DNA of 64,000 bases, taken from positions 1-64,000 of the forward strand of contig CAKTBJ010000012.1 of NCBI GenBank assembly GCA_934533075.1, read 5' to 3'. Origin of the DNA: an uncultured Paracoccus sp. (lineage in GTDB: Bacteria > Pseudomonadota > Alphaproteobacteria > Rhodobacterales > Rhodobacteraceae). The stretch's first letter is position 1. Every line of letters starts with the position of its first letter. The notes beneath the pieces were generated by a model. The model saw only the letters and a list, made by a program, of their open reading frames with translations. It was not told the DNA's origin and searched no databases. Below, piece by piece: positions 44,587 through 52,416 of this stretch. The position numbers and the translations under genes were made by a program.

Positions 44587-46137
44587 TCAGCCCCAGTGCA
44601 TGGTCTGGCCCAGCAGCCAGCCGTTCTTGAACTTTTCATAGGACAGATCGGCCTTGCGCACCAAGGTCTGCACGCTTTGCAGCAGCGGGATCGAGGCCCC
44701 CATCTCGACCGCCTGCACGTTCAGGTCGCGATAGCCCTGGATGCGCTCGTCGTAATTGGCGGTCTGGAACAGCTCGCGGATGCGGGTGCCCGGCTCCTCG
44801 CCGCGCCAGGCGGCGAAGGGCATGTCGGGGTTCAGCATGTAGCCGGTATAGATCTCCGGATCGGCGGTGGCGTTCTCCCAGGAATACAGGGTCAGGTCGG
44901 GAAGCTGGTTGCCGCGGTTCAACTCGAAATACTTGGCGTATTCGATGACCTCCAGCTCGGCCTCGATGCCGACCTTCTTCCACATGCCCACCAGCGCCCG
45001 CGCGATGTCGTAATCCGAGGGGAAATGCCCGTTCGTGCTGGCAAAGCGCACCTTGGCCGGGTTGTCGGGGCCGAAGCCGGACTTGGCCAGGTATTCCTGC
45101 GCCAGTTCGGGGTCGTAGGCGAAGCTGAAATCCGGCACGTCGCCCGGCGTGCCCGGCGTCACCGGCAGCGACAGCGGCACGGCGGCATCGCCGTAGAAGG
45201 CCTTGGACAGCGCCGCCTTGTCGATGGCGTGGTGGATGGCCAGCCGCAGGTTCTGGTCGGCGGTGGCGGTGTCGTGCTTGACCTGAAGCAGGATCACCCG
45301 CTGCACCGGGTTCAGTTCGGCAGCCAAGCCCGGCGTCTGGCCCAGCCGCTGCGCCTCGCGCACGGGGATGTTGATGGTCAGGTCGGCCTGCCCGGATTGC
45401 AGCGCCGCAGCGCGGGCCGAGGGGTCCTTGATGACGTTGACGACCACGGTGCGGATCGCCGGCTTCTCGCCCCAGTAATCTTCGTTGCGCTCGAACACCA
45501 TGCGGCTGTTGATCTGGTATTCGACCAGCTTGTAGGGGCCGGTGCCCACGGGCTTCTCGCGGAAGGCCGCCAGGCCGTTTGCCTCGATATAGTCCTTCGG
45601 CACCACGAAGTTGGCCATGAAGGCCAGCCATTGCACGGCGGTCGGCATGGCCTGCGCGAACTGGAAGGTGCCGGCGAAATCGCCGTCCAGCACGATGTCG
45701 GTGACATGCTTCCAGGTGTTCGCGGCGTCCAGCTTCTCGCCGCCGTTCAGGCTTTCCTGGATACGCTCGAACCAGGTATAGCGGATGTCGCGGGCGGTCA
45801 GCGGGCTGCCGTCGTGGAAGGTCACGCCCTCGCGCAGCTTGAAGCTCAGCGACAGGCCGTCATCGGCCAGCGCCCATTCGGTGAACAGGCCGGGGACGAA
45901 GTTCAGGTCCGGGTCCTGCATCACCGGCTGCTCGAACAGCAGCTTGTAGATGGGCTGCGCGTCGGGCTGGGTGCGCTGGTCGGGGTCCCAGGACGGCACG
46001 TCCGAGGGCCAGGCGATGGTCACGCTGTCCTTGTCCTGCGCGAAGGCGAGGCCGGCGGCGGACAGGTTCAGCGCGGCCGCGCCGGCGCCGAGGCCCATGA
46101 TGTGCAGCAGGTGACGGCGCGAGAGGTCGGTGGTCAT
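44587..46137 (-). CDS. Peptide ABC transporter substrate-binding protein (SBP family 5), Tat-like signal
   Basis: 516 residues. The N-terminus SRRHLLHIMGLGAGAAAL is twin-arginine-like, with cleavage likely after AFA near 33. Then VTIAWPSDVPSWDPDQRT, LREGVTFHDGSPLTARDI, NLRLAIHHAIDKAAL follow family 5. It captures peptides or similar solutes for the permeases downstream. Start ATG 46137, divergent from the GntR regulator. Confidence 0.92.
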   Translation of the reverse strand: MTTDLSRRHLLHIMGLGAGAAALNLSAAGLAFAQDKDSVTIAWPSDVPSWDPDQRTQPDAQPIYKLLFEQPVMQDPDLNFVPGLFTEWALADDGLSLSFKLREGVTFHDGSPLTARDIRYTWFERIQESLNGGEKLDAANTWKHVTDIVLDGDFAGTFQFAQAMPTAVQWLAFMANFVVPKDYIEANGLAAFREKPVGTGPYKLVEYQINSRMVFERNEDYWGEKPAIRTVVVNVIKDPSARAAALQSGQADLTINIPVREAQRLGQTPGLAAELNPVQRVILLQVKHDTATADQNLRLAIHHAIDKAALSKAFYGDAAVPLSLPVTPGTPGDVPDFSFAYDPELAQEYLAKSGFGPDNPAKVRFASTNGHFPSDYDIARALVGMWKKVGIEAELEVIEYAKYFELNRGNQLPDLTLYSWENATADPEIYTGYMLNPDMPFAAWRGEEPGTRIRELFQTANYDERIQGYRDLNVQAVEMGASIPLLQSVQTLVRKADLSYEKFKNGWLLGQTMHWG

Positions 46138-46248
46138 GGGCTATTCCCTGTTGAAGGCGGCGAAGCGCGAGAATGCGGGGGGATGCTGTCCGGTTTCGTC
46201 TCTGCGTGCCTGCGGGCGAGTCGTCAGAAACTGGATTCTGTTTGCTGG

Positions 46249-46417
46249 GGATTACAGTATATCGGGATTGCATTCCGTCAAGAGAATTATTTGAAGCATG
46301 AAGAGAATCCTGTTCATGGTGCTGATTTGCCAGTCTGGGGCGCTATGCGGTTGACTATGGCCGGGAAACGCGGTCTTCTGGCCGTAAGCCCGCATCCAGA
46401 AACAGAATACTGTATCC
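46249..46417. promoter_or_regulatory. Two mirrored GntR-type operator candidates
   Basis: GGATTACAGTATAT at 46249-46262 and AATACTGTATCC at 46406-46417 are near mirror images sharing ATACTGTA. One lies close to each divergent gene, and the second ends five bases before the GntR start codon. This fits binding by the GntR protein for its own gene and the ABC operon. Confidence 0.5.
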
Positions 46418-46421
46418 TGAT

Positions 46422-47105
46422 ATGAACATGGACCCCACCTTTCTGACCCTCGGGGCCGAGAGCCTGCGCCAGAAGGTCTATGACGAGCTGCGGCTGAAAA
46501 TCCGCGAGGGTGCCTTCGCCGACGGCACCAAGCTGGTCGACGTGGCCATCGCCCGCCAGCTTGGCATCTCGCGCATGCCGGTGCGCGAGGCGCTGCTGCG
46601 GCTTGCCGCCGAGGGCCATGTCCAGTCCACCACCCGCGGCTTCGAGGTGCGGGTGCCCGACGCCGCCGCCATCGCCGAGATCTTCGAGGCCCGCCGCCTG
46701 ATCGAGCCGCAGGTCGCCGCCAATGCCGCCCGCGTCCTGACCGAGGCGGAGCTGGCGCGGATGCAGGAACTGGTCGCGGGGGCCGAAAAGGCCGTGGCCG
46801 AGGACGATCCGGTGGCGCTGGGCGTGGTCAATGCCGAATTCCGCGCCATCTGGGTCGCGGCCAGCACCAACAAGCGGCTGGCCGGCATGCTTCAGCATTG
46901 CACCGACCAGGTGGAAATCGTGCGGCAGGCGACGCTGATCGACCCGCATACCCAGCGGGTGGTGCTGACCGGCATGCGCGACCTGCTGGCGGCCTTCCTG
47001 CGCCGCGACACGCTGGCGGTGGCGCAGCGCATGTATCTGTTCGCCTGCGAGGCGGAATATTCCTATTCGCAACTGCCGCAGATCGCCGCCGCCTCGCAGG
47101 GCTGA
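46422..47105 (+). CDS. GntR-family transcriptional regulator, FCD subgroup
   Basis: 227 residues. Winged HTH at about 14-75: VYDELRLKIREGAF, LVDVAIARQLGISRMPVREAL. The FCD effector domain follows, with metal-binding ARRLIEPQVAANAAR and later NAEFRAIWVAAS. It probably represses the divergent peptide ABC operon until an organic acid or amino-acid effector binds. ATG 46422 or 46428. It converges with the FAD oxidase; the 154-base gap 47106-47259 has only GC-rich mirror patches. Confidence 0.9.
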   Translation: MNMDPTFLTLGAESLRQKVYDELRLKIREGAFADGTKLVDVAIARQLGISRMPVREALLRLAAEGHVQSTTRGFEVRVPDAAAIAEIFEARRLIEPQVAANAARVLTEAELARMQELVAGAEKAVAEDDPVALGVVNAEFRAIWVAASTNKRLAGMLQHCTDQVEIVRQATLIDPHTQRVVLTGMRDLLAAFLRRDTLAVAQRMYLFACEAEYSYSQLPQIAAASQG

Positions 47106-47259
47106 GCACGGACCCGCCGCCGGGCCGGAGGCGGGCGGGGCAAGGGGCGCCGGGATGGCCGGGCCATGCCGCCGGCCCGTCCGGCCGCGGGGGGCGGTTG
47201 CGGCGCATGGCGTCATGGCGGCGGTCCGCCCGCCGCCTGCGGTCGTGCGGCCCCGCGGC

Positions 47260-48648
47260 TCAGGGCGCAAAGCCCTTGCCGGGATTCAGGATGCCGTTGG
47301 GGTCCAGCAATCCCTTGACGGCCCGCATGGTCGCGATCTCGGCCGCGCTGCGGGAATGGCCGAGGTAATGGCACTTGATCGCCCCCAGCCCGTGCTCGGC
47401 CGAGATGGTGCCGCCCTGGTCGCGGATCACGCCATAGACGAAATCCTTGATCTCGGTCCCCGGCTGGTCCGCGCCCCGGTCGGGGACGTTCACCACGAAA
47501 TGCAGGTTGCTGTCGCCCAGATGGCCGTAGGACAGCACGCGCGCGCCGGGAAAGCGCGCGGCCAGCCCGTCCTCGACCTGCCGCACCGTGGCCTCCACCG
47601 CCGCCAGCCTCACCCCCACGTCGAAGGCCGTCAGCGGCCCGACGATGCGCCCGAATTCGGCGGTGGCCTCGCGCACCGCCCACAGCGCGCGCTCCTCGCG
47701 CAGCGAGGCGGCGATCACCGCATCCTCGGCCACGCCATCCTCGATCGCGGCCATCAGCGCGGTCTCGAACAGGGTGCCGAGGCCGGCATCGAAGCCGGTG
47801 GCCTCGATGATGACATAGGCCCCGTGCCGGGCGGCCAGCGGGTGCGGCAGGCCGGTGCCCGCCTGCATCGGCTCGTAGAAGGAAGGCCACATCACTTCGA
47901 AGCCGCTCAGCGCCGGACCCAGCGCCTGCCGCATCCGCCGCAGCAGCGCGATCACCGCCGCCGTGTCGCGGCAGCCGACGAAGCCGGTGCGCCGTTCCGC
48001 GGGCCTGGGTTGCAGGCGCAGGACCGCCCTGGTCACCACGCCCAGCAGCCCCTCCGAGCCGATGAAAAGCTGCTTCACATCCAGCCCGGTATTGTCCTTC
48101 AGCAGCCGGTTCATCGCGGGCAGGACCGTGCCATCGGCCAGCACGGCCTCCAGCCCCAGCACATGCTCGCGCGTCATGCCATAGCGCAGCACCTGCGTGC
48201 CGCCGGCATTGGTGGCTATGATGCCGCCGATGGTGCAGCTGCCGCGCGCGCCGAGGTCCACCGGCAGCATCAGGCCCTCCGCCTCGGCGGCGGCCTGGGC
48301 GGTTTCCAGCACCACGCCGGCCTCGGCCTCGATCAGCGCCATGTCGGGATCGACGGTCACGATGCGGTTCAGCCGCGCGGTGGACAGCGCGATGGTGCCC
48401 GGCACGGGATGCGCGCCGCCGGAAATCCCCGACAGCCCGCCCTGCGGCACGATGCCCAGCCGCATCTCGTTGGCCAGCGCCAGCACCCGCGCCACCTCGG
48501 CGGTATCGCGGGGCAGGGCCAGCGCCAGCGGCATCACCGGCGGCAGGCCTGACCAGTCCTGTGCATGGCGTTCGGGAATGTCGGCGCCCAGCCGGATCAC
48601 CTCGGGACCAAGTGCGTCGGACAGGCGGGCGAGGCGTGGATCGGTCAT
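47260..48648 (-). CDS. FAD-binding oxidase, D-2-hydroxyglutarate/D-lactate dehydrogenase type
   Basis: 462 residues. The VAO-type FAD domain has VPQGGLSGISGGAHPVPGTI, LPVDLGARGSCTIGGIIATN and NAGGTQVLRYGM, then the FAD-oxidase C domain ending GTISAEHGLGAIK. It oxidises a D-2-hydroxy acid to the keto acid, passing electrons to the respiratory chain. Start ATG 48648 (MTDPRLARLSDALG), where homology starts. A longer open frame to 48894 runs into repeats that copy this N-terminus. Overlaps the small ORF before it as ATGA. Confidence 0.9.
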   Translation of the reverse strand: MTDPRLARLSDALGPEVIRLGADIPERHAQDWSGLPPVMPLALALPRDTAEVARVLALANEMRLGIVPQGGLSGISGGAHPVPGTIALSTARLNRIVTVDPDMALIEAEAGVVLETAQAAAEAEGLMLPVDLGARGSCTIGGIIATNAGGTQVLRYGMTREHVLGLEAVLADGTVLPAMNRLLKDNTGLDVKQLFIGSEGLLGVVTRAVLRLQPRPAERRTGFVGCRDTAAVIALLRRMRQALGPALSGFEVMWPSFYEPMQAGTGLPHPLAARHGAYVIIEATGFDAGLGTLFETALMAAIEDGVAEDAVIAASLREERALWAVREATAEFGRIVGPLTAFDVGVRLAAVEATVRQVEDGLAARFPGARVLSYGHLGDSNLHFVVNVPDRGADQPGTEIKDFVYGVIRDQGGTISAEHGLGAIKCHYLGHSRSAAEIATMRAVKGLLDPNGILNPGKGFAP

Positions 48649-48758
48649 GCGCGGGCACCGGGTTGAAGGGTTTGCGGGTGCGCGGGGACGCTGGCGCCCG
48701 GACGGGCCAGCTTGGCGCCGGGCATATGGGAGAGATGGGAGCGACGTGGATCGCTCAT
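48645..48758 (-). CDS. 37-residue ORF mimicking the start of the FAD oxidase
   Basis: MSDPRRSHLSHMPGAKLARP and the rest parallel the oxidase start MTDPRLARLSDALGPEVIRL, with 37 codons between ATG 48758 and TGA. It overlaps the next start by ATGA and the preceding ORF's stop by ATGA. This is either a translated leader peptide coupling the cistrons or a duplicated, non-functional start region. The flanking bases (TGGATCG(C/G)TCATGCG, then ACCGGGTTG(A/G)A) also match between the two copies, 110 bases apart. Confidence 0.35.
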   Translation of the reverse strand: MSDPRRSHLSHMPGAKLARPGASVPAHPQTLQPGARA

Positions 48759-49129
48759 GCGGAGGGACCGGGTTGGAGGGGTTGCGATTGGCGTGAGGCC
48801 GTGGCGCCCAACCGGGCCACCTTGAGGCCGAGGGTATCAGAAAGGTGGTGGTGGGCAGGGAGGCCGGCGCCCCGATGTGCCAGCCCGATGCCAAGCCTGT
48901 CGGTCGGGTGGCTCCGGGGCAGGAGGCTTGCGGCTTTCGGGAGGCGCAGCCGGGCCGCCTTGAGGTCGGGCAAGTCGGAGAGACTGGCGAGCCTCTGGCG
49001 CGCAGGACTATCCTTGCCCCATCCGATCACGTCGAGACCGGGCGTATCGGTTGGTTGGGCAGGGCGCTGGCGAAAGGCGGGGAAGTGCCCGCCCCGCCGG
49101 GCCGCCTTGCGGCCATGCGCGCCCGTCAT
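48755..49129 (-). CDS. 124-residue repeat ORF before the FAD oxidase
   Basis: An uninterrupted frame from ATG 49129 to TGA 48755 made of about three units. The last (HHHLSDTLGLKVARLGATAS) and middle (RLASLSDLPDLKAARLRLP) match the oxidase N-terminus in LxxLSD and (K/E)xxRL spacing. The first is more worn. No known domain, no signal peptide, basic and proline-rich. It may be only a row of duplicated start regions kept in frame by unit length. Its reality as a protein is unproved. Confidence 0.35.
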   Translation of the reverse strand: MTGAHGRKAARRGGHFPAFRQRPAQPTDTPGLDVIGWGKDSPARQRLASLSDLPDLKAARLRLPKAASLLPRSHPTDRLGIGLAHRGAGLPAHHHLSDTLGLKVARLGATASRQSQPLQPGPSA

Positions 49130-49187
49130 GCGCGGGGTGCCCTGTTGGCTGGTGGCTGGCTGGATGGCGGGTATGGCGGCTCCTGCG

Positions 49188-49889
49188 TCAGGGGCGGAAG
49201 GTCTCGGTCAGCATGGCGTGATGGTAATTGCCGCCCTCGAAGGCGGGGAGGTTGGCGAAATCCTCGCGCAATTCGTGGCGGATCGGGCTTTGCAGCGCGG
49301 CGGTCAGCGCCTCGGGGCTGTCGAACAGCACCCGGTTGCGCAGCATGTGGCGGGCCTTGGCCACCGGCAGGTGGCTGACCCAATCCACCGGGGTCAGGAT
49401 CTCGATGCCGCGAATGCCGGGCATGCGGCGCATCAGGGGCGGGTGGCCGTCGATGTAATAGGCCAGCCAGGCGTTCACGTCCTCGGCCGGGCCGGGATAG
49501 TGCACGACGAAGGAGCAGGGCCGGGCGCCGGGCGCGTGGTCGGGCTGGTCCACCGGGTAATCGCGGCGCAGGAAGGCTTGCGCATCGGCCCGCGCGGGGT
49601 CCAGCCCGGTCAGCACATCGCCGCCGAACAGCGCCTGCAACCCGCCCTGCGGCCCGGCTGCGGCTTCCAGCGCCGCGATGTCGGTGAAATGCAGTTGCAG
49701 GCCCAGCGGCGGGCTGAGACCGTCATCGGTATAGAGATCCGAGGCGCGCGCCGGGGTGAAGATCTGCGCCTCGCGCAGGCCGGGCAGCGCGGCCAGCGCG
49801 AGGCGTAGCCGCGCCGGATCGCCCTCGGCCAGATCGGGACCGGCGGCGCCCTCGGGGCGGTTCCAGAACAGGACCAGCAGCACGGACAT
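49188..49889 (-). CDS. EthD-family protein
   Basis: 233 residues, two EthD-like ferredoxin folds: an N-half (VLLVLFWNRPEG to GDVLTGL) and a C-half with DVNAWLAYYIDGHPPLMRRM and GIRGIEIL. EthD-type proteins assist or catalyse steps in ether and polyketide-like compound breakdown, often without a known reaction. Start ATG 49889 overlaps the preceding repeat ORF as TGATG. Confidence 0.82.
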   Translation of the reverse strand: MSVLLVLFWNRPEGAAGPDLAEGDPARLRLALAALPGLREAQIFTPARASDLYTDDGLSPPLGLQLHFTDIAALEAAAGPQGGLQALFGGDVLTGLDPARADAQAFLRRDYPVDQPDHAPGARPCSFVVHYPGPAEDVNAWLAYYIDGHPPLMRRMPGIRGIEILTPVDWVSHLPVAKARHMLRNRVLFDSPEALTAALQSPIRHELREDFANLPAFEGGNYHHAMLTETFRP

Positions 49890-50557
49890 CAGCGGCTTCC
49901 TTCGGCGAGGCGGTGGAAATACGGGGTTCGCGCGCAGGCCGGAGCGCGACGTGGGCGGGGCGCGGCGTCGGGGTTGCTCCGGCAGGCGGCCAGAGCCGGC
50001 ATCAGCGGCTTCCCCCGGCGAGGCGCGAGCAAGCTCGGGTCGGTGCGGGTGCCACGGCAGCGCAGGCCGGGTGCGGCCTCGGGTTTATGCTGGCAGGAGG
50101 GCAACGCCCGCATCAGCGGTTTCCTCCGGGAAGGGCAGGGAAAGCGCGGGCCGGCGCGCAGGCCGGGGCGCGACGCGGGCGCGGCATCGGGGTTGCTCCG
50201 GCAGGTGGCCAGAGCCGGCATCAGCGGCTTTTTCCGGCGAGGCGCGAGCAAGCTCGGGTCGGTGCGGGTGCCACGGCGGTGCAGGCCGGGTGCGGCCTCG
50301 GGTTTATGCCGGCAGGAGGGCAACGCCCGCATCAGCGGTTTCCTCCGGGAAGGGCAGGGAAAGCGCGGGCCGGCGCAGGTGCCACGGCGTTGTAGGTCCG
50401 GCGCGGCTTCATGCCCGTTCCGGCAGGCGGCCAGAGCCGGCATCCGCAGCTTCCCCCGGTGCGGGCGTGAAGGGTCCGGCCTAGCGCCGGTGCCGGGGTG
50501 CAAGGCGGGTGCCGCGGTGCCGGGCCGGGTCCGGTGCGGGGGCAGCGGCATGGCCAT
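49889..50557 (-). CDS. 222-codon ORF of six 37-residue repeats, coupled at both ends
   Basis: It starts at ATG 50557, inside the racemase stop (TGATG), and ends at TGA 49889, inside the EthD start (TGATG). Units begin with Met at 50557, 50443, 50332, 50221, 50113 and 50002, and are 38, 37, 37, 36, 37 and 37 residues. Two kinds alternate: MPALA(A/T)CRSNPDAAP and MRALPSC(R/Q)HKPEAAPGL. The latter continue GTRTDPSLLAPRR. All length changes are multiples of three. No signal, membrane segment or known fold; rich in Pro, Arg, Ala and Cys. It could be a real repeat protein, or in-frame copies of the EthD start region (which has N-R-P-E-G-A-A at the matching place). Confidence 0.4.
   Translation of the reverse strand: MAMPLPPHRTRPGTAAPALHPGTGARPDPSRPHRGKLRMPALAACRNGHEAAPDLQRRGTCAGPRFPCPSRRKPLMRALPSCRHKPEAAPGLHRRGTRTDPSLLAPRRKKPLMPALATCRSNPDAAPASRPGLRAGPRFPCPSRRKPLMRALPSCQHKPEAAPGLRCRGTRTDPSLLAPRRGKPLMPALAACRSNPDAAPRPRRAPACARTPYFHRLAEGSR
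49889..50557 (-). repeat. Six tandem ~111-base units with a 219-base higher-order repeat
   Basis: CATCAGCGG(C/T)TT recurs at spacings 113, 111, 108, 111, 111 and 114 bases. Segments near 49930-50154 and 50155-50373 are nearly identical to each other (219-base period), so the last expansion copied a pair of units. Most junctions carry CATCA, which on the minus strand is TGATG. Confidence 0.85.
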
Positions 50558-51360
50558 CAGCGCCCCCCTTCGCCCAGGGCATCGCGCCCGCCACGGGCGA
50601 GGGTGCGGAAATCCTCGATCGCCTGCGTGGGGGCCAGCGCGTTGCAGGGGCCGCGCGCGACCTCCAGCCCGTTCAGCCGGTGCAGGCGCACCTGCATCTC
50701 GGCCTGCATCAGCCCGACGGCGGCGCAGTTCACCACCGGCGCGTGGCCGACCCGCAGCCCGTGTTCCGATCCCAGCAGCAGCCCCGGCAGCACGCCCGCC
50801 GGCACGATCACATCCGCCCCGTCCGCCACCATCGGCGCCGCCGTCTCCATGAAGCCGGCAATCATCGCCGCCTTCGCCGCCTCGTCCCCGGCAAAGCAGG
50901 CCGAGAAATGCGAGGGGTCGCAGTTCATCCCCGCCACATGGCTGATGCGCGCGCCCAACCCGCAGCGGTCGGCCTGTTCCAGATGCATGGACCGGAAACA
51001 GTCGTCCAGGCTGATCAGCCCGATATTGCGGCCAAGCTGGGCGGCCAGATGCAGCGTCGCCTCGCCCACGCCGACCACCGGGATGCGCACCGCCGATTTC
51101 AGCTCGTAAAGCCCCGGCTCCTGGAAATGGCCGAAGACGAAGGCGTCATAGCCCTGCGCCTCGGCCTCCAGCCCGTTATCCACGGCCTGCACGGCGCAGC
51201 GGAACTCGCTCAGCCGGCCGAAGCCCCGGTCCGGGGGCGAGATGCCATGCACGACGACCTCGGTGCCTGCTGCCGCGGTCTCGTTCAGCCGCGCCTGGAG
51301 GCGGGCCATGTAGGGCGCGCTCGCACTCGCGTCGATGAAGCTTTGCCACCAGATGCGCAT
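50557..51360 (-). CDS. Asp/Glu/hydantoin racemase family protein
   Basis: 267 residues. Two Cys-bearing regions stand where the racemase bases lie: YDAFVFGHFQEPGLYELK replaces the first, and PVVNCAAVGLMQAEM carries the second Cys. The first Cys seems absent (FGHFQEPG), so simple two-base racemisation is doubtful. Related maleate isomerases and arylmalonate decarboxylases use a single Cys. Start ATG 51360, 18 bases after the Ohr stop. Confidence 0.82.
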   Translation of the reverse strand: MRIWWQSFIDASASAPYMARLQARLNETAAAGTEVVVHGISPPDRGFGRLSEFRCAVQAVDNGLEAEAQGYDAFVFGHFQEPGLYELKSAVRIPVVGVGEATLHLAAQLGRNIGLISLDDCFRSMHLEQADRCGLGARISHVAGMNCDPSHFSACFAGDEAAKAAMIAGFMETAAPMVADGADVIVPAGVLPGLLLGSEHGLRVGHAPVVNCAAVGLMQAEMQVRLHRLNGLEVARGPCNALAPTQAIEDFRTLARGGRDALGEGGR

Positions 51361-51378
51361 GATCGGACCCCTCGCGGC

Positions 51379-51810
51379 TCAGGCCACCGTCAGCGTCACG
51401 TCTATATTGCCGCGGGTGGCGTGGGAATAAGGGCAGCGTTGATGCGCGGCCTCGACGATCTCGCGCGCCTGGGCGGGATCGACGCCGGGCAGGGTGACGA
51501 CCAGCTCCACCGTCAGCGCATAGCCGGGATCGACCGGCCCCATGCCGACGCGGGCGGTCACGGTCATGGCGTCGGGCAGCGCGATCCTGCCCTGCCGCGC
51601 CACCAGCTTGACGGCGCCGGTGAAGCAGGCGGCATAGCCGGCGGCGAACAGTTGCTCGGGATTGGTGCCGCTGCCGCCCGGCCCGCCCAACGCCTTCGGC
51701 ACCGACAGCGCCAGATCCAGCAGCCCGTCATCCGAGGCCACGCTGCCGTCGCGCCCGCCGGTGGCGGTGACGCTGGTTCGATACAGGATCTTTTCGGGGG
51801 TCATGGTCAT
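51379..51810 (-). CDS. ohr: Organic hydroperoxide resistance protein (Ohr/OsmC family)
   Basis: 143 residues. The redox cysteines are in GYAACFTGAVK (about 61) and HQRCPYSHATRGN (about 125), the Ohr arrangement. KALGGPGGSGTNPEQLFAAG is the family loop. It reduces fatty-acid and other organic peroxides in the cytoplasm. An inverted repeat CAAT-CGAAA-ATTG at 51872-51884, 62 bases upstream, could be an OhrR-type site, though no ohrR is present here. Confidence 0.92.
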   Translation of the reverse strand: MTMTPEKILYRTSVTATGGRDGSVASDDGLLDLALSVPKALGGPGGSGTNPEQLFAAGYAACFTGAVKLVARQGRIALPDAMTVTARVGMGPVDPGYALTVELVVTLPGVDPAQAREIVEAAHQRCPYSHATRGNIDVTLTVA

Positions 51811-52184
51811 GGCCTGGCTCCGCTTGGGCCTCGGGGATGGGGAACTGTAGAGGCGCCGGGGCGGAGATTTCCAATCGAAAATTGCCGGACCGCCGATAGC
51901 GAAACGGGATCGGTTCCGCCGCCTCGCGCTGGCGGGGTGCGATGCCTTTGCCGTCGTGCGGGGCCGGGTGCCGCCGTTTGCCGGGGGGCGGGCTGGTAAT
52001 CCGGCTGCCCGCGAACGGTCGCGCGTCATGGCCCTGCCGAAGGGGCCGGAGGGCCGCGCCCCCGGCGGCAGCCGCGCGTTCCGCGGGCCGGGACCATTCA
52101 CGATCCACCGGCCCATGACCGTCCGTATCCCGTGATGAAGGGGGGTATTCCGGTCATTACGGCGGAAAACGCGGGCGCTACCCG

Positions 52185-52334
52185 ATCGCGCCCTCGCGCG
52201 GGGGGCGTAAGCGTGATAGGCCACGCGGCGCCCGATCAGGTCGAAGTCGCGCCCTCGCGCGCGGGGCGTAAGCCGCCAGCTCTGGCGAGCCGCGCATGAT
52301 CTGGGCCGCGCCCTCGCGCGTGCGGGGCGTGAGC
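52185..52334. CRISPR. Short CRISPR-like array: three palindromic repeats, ~61-base period
   Basis: Repeats at 52185-52212, 52246-52273 and 52305-52334 share TCGCGCCCTCGCGCG..GGGCGT(A/G)AGC. Separators are 33 and 31 bases and unrelated. Each repeat folds into a short hairpin (CGCCC/GGGCG). A 28-30-base palindromic repeat with about 32-base spacers is the geometry of type I-E and I-F arrays. With only three worn copies and no cas genes or clear leader, it could equally be REP-like DNA. A 13-base repeat, CGATGCCTTTGCC, also occurs at 51940-51952 and 52391-52403. The rest of 51811-52416 holds no gene. Confidence 0.4.
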
Positions 52335-52416
52335 CGGGATATGGCAAGCGGCATTGGCGTCGCAACGCCCTGCCCCTCCCCTGCGCGAGCCGATGCCTTT
52401 GCCCCGTGGCGCCGGG

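Larger units (their letters stand above)
48645..49129 (-). repeat. Tandem start-region repeats before the FAD oxidase
   Basis: Four to five units of about 110-130 bases between the EthD gene and the oxidase. Similarity to the oxidase start region falls with distance from it, as if copies were added next to the gene and then decayed. Confidence 0.6.

Noticed and set aside
47260..48894. 544-residue version of the FAD oxidase
   Set aside because: The first 82 residues run through duplicated start-region repeats in another register. Family homology begins at ATG 48648.
49974..50852. 292-residue plus-strand ORF over the repeat array
   Set aside because: It crosses into the racemase gene on the opposite strand and begins mid-unit. 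The minus-strand frame is the one with stop/start junctions matched to real genes.
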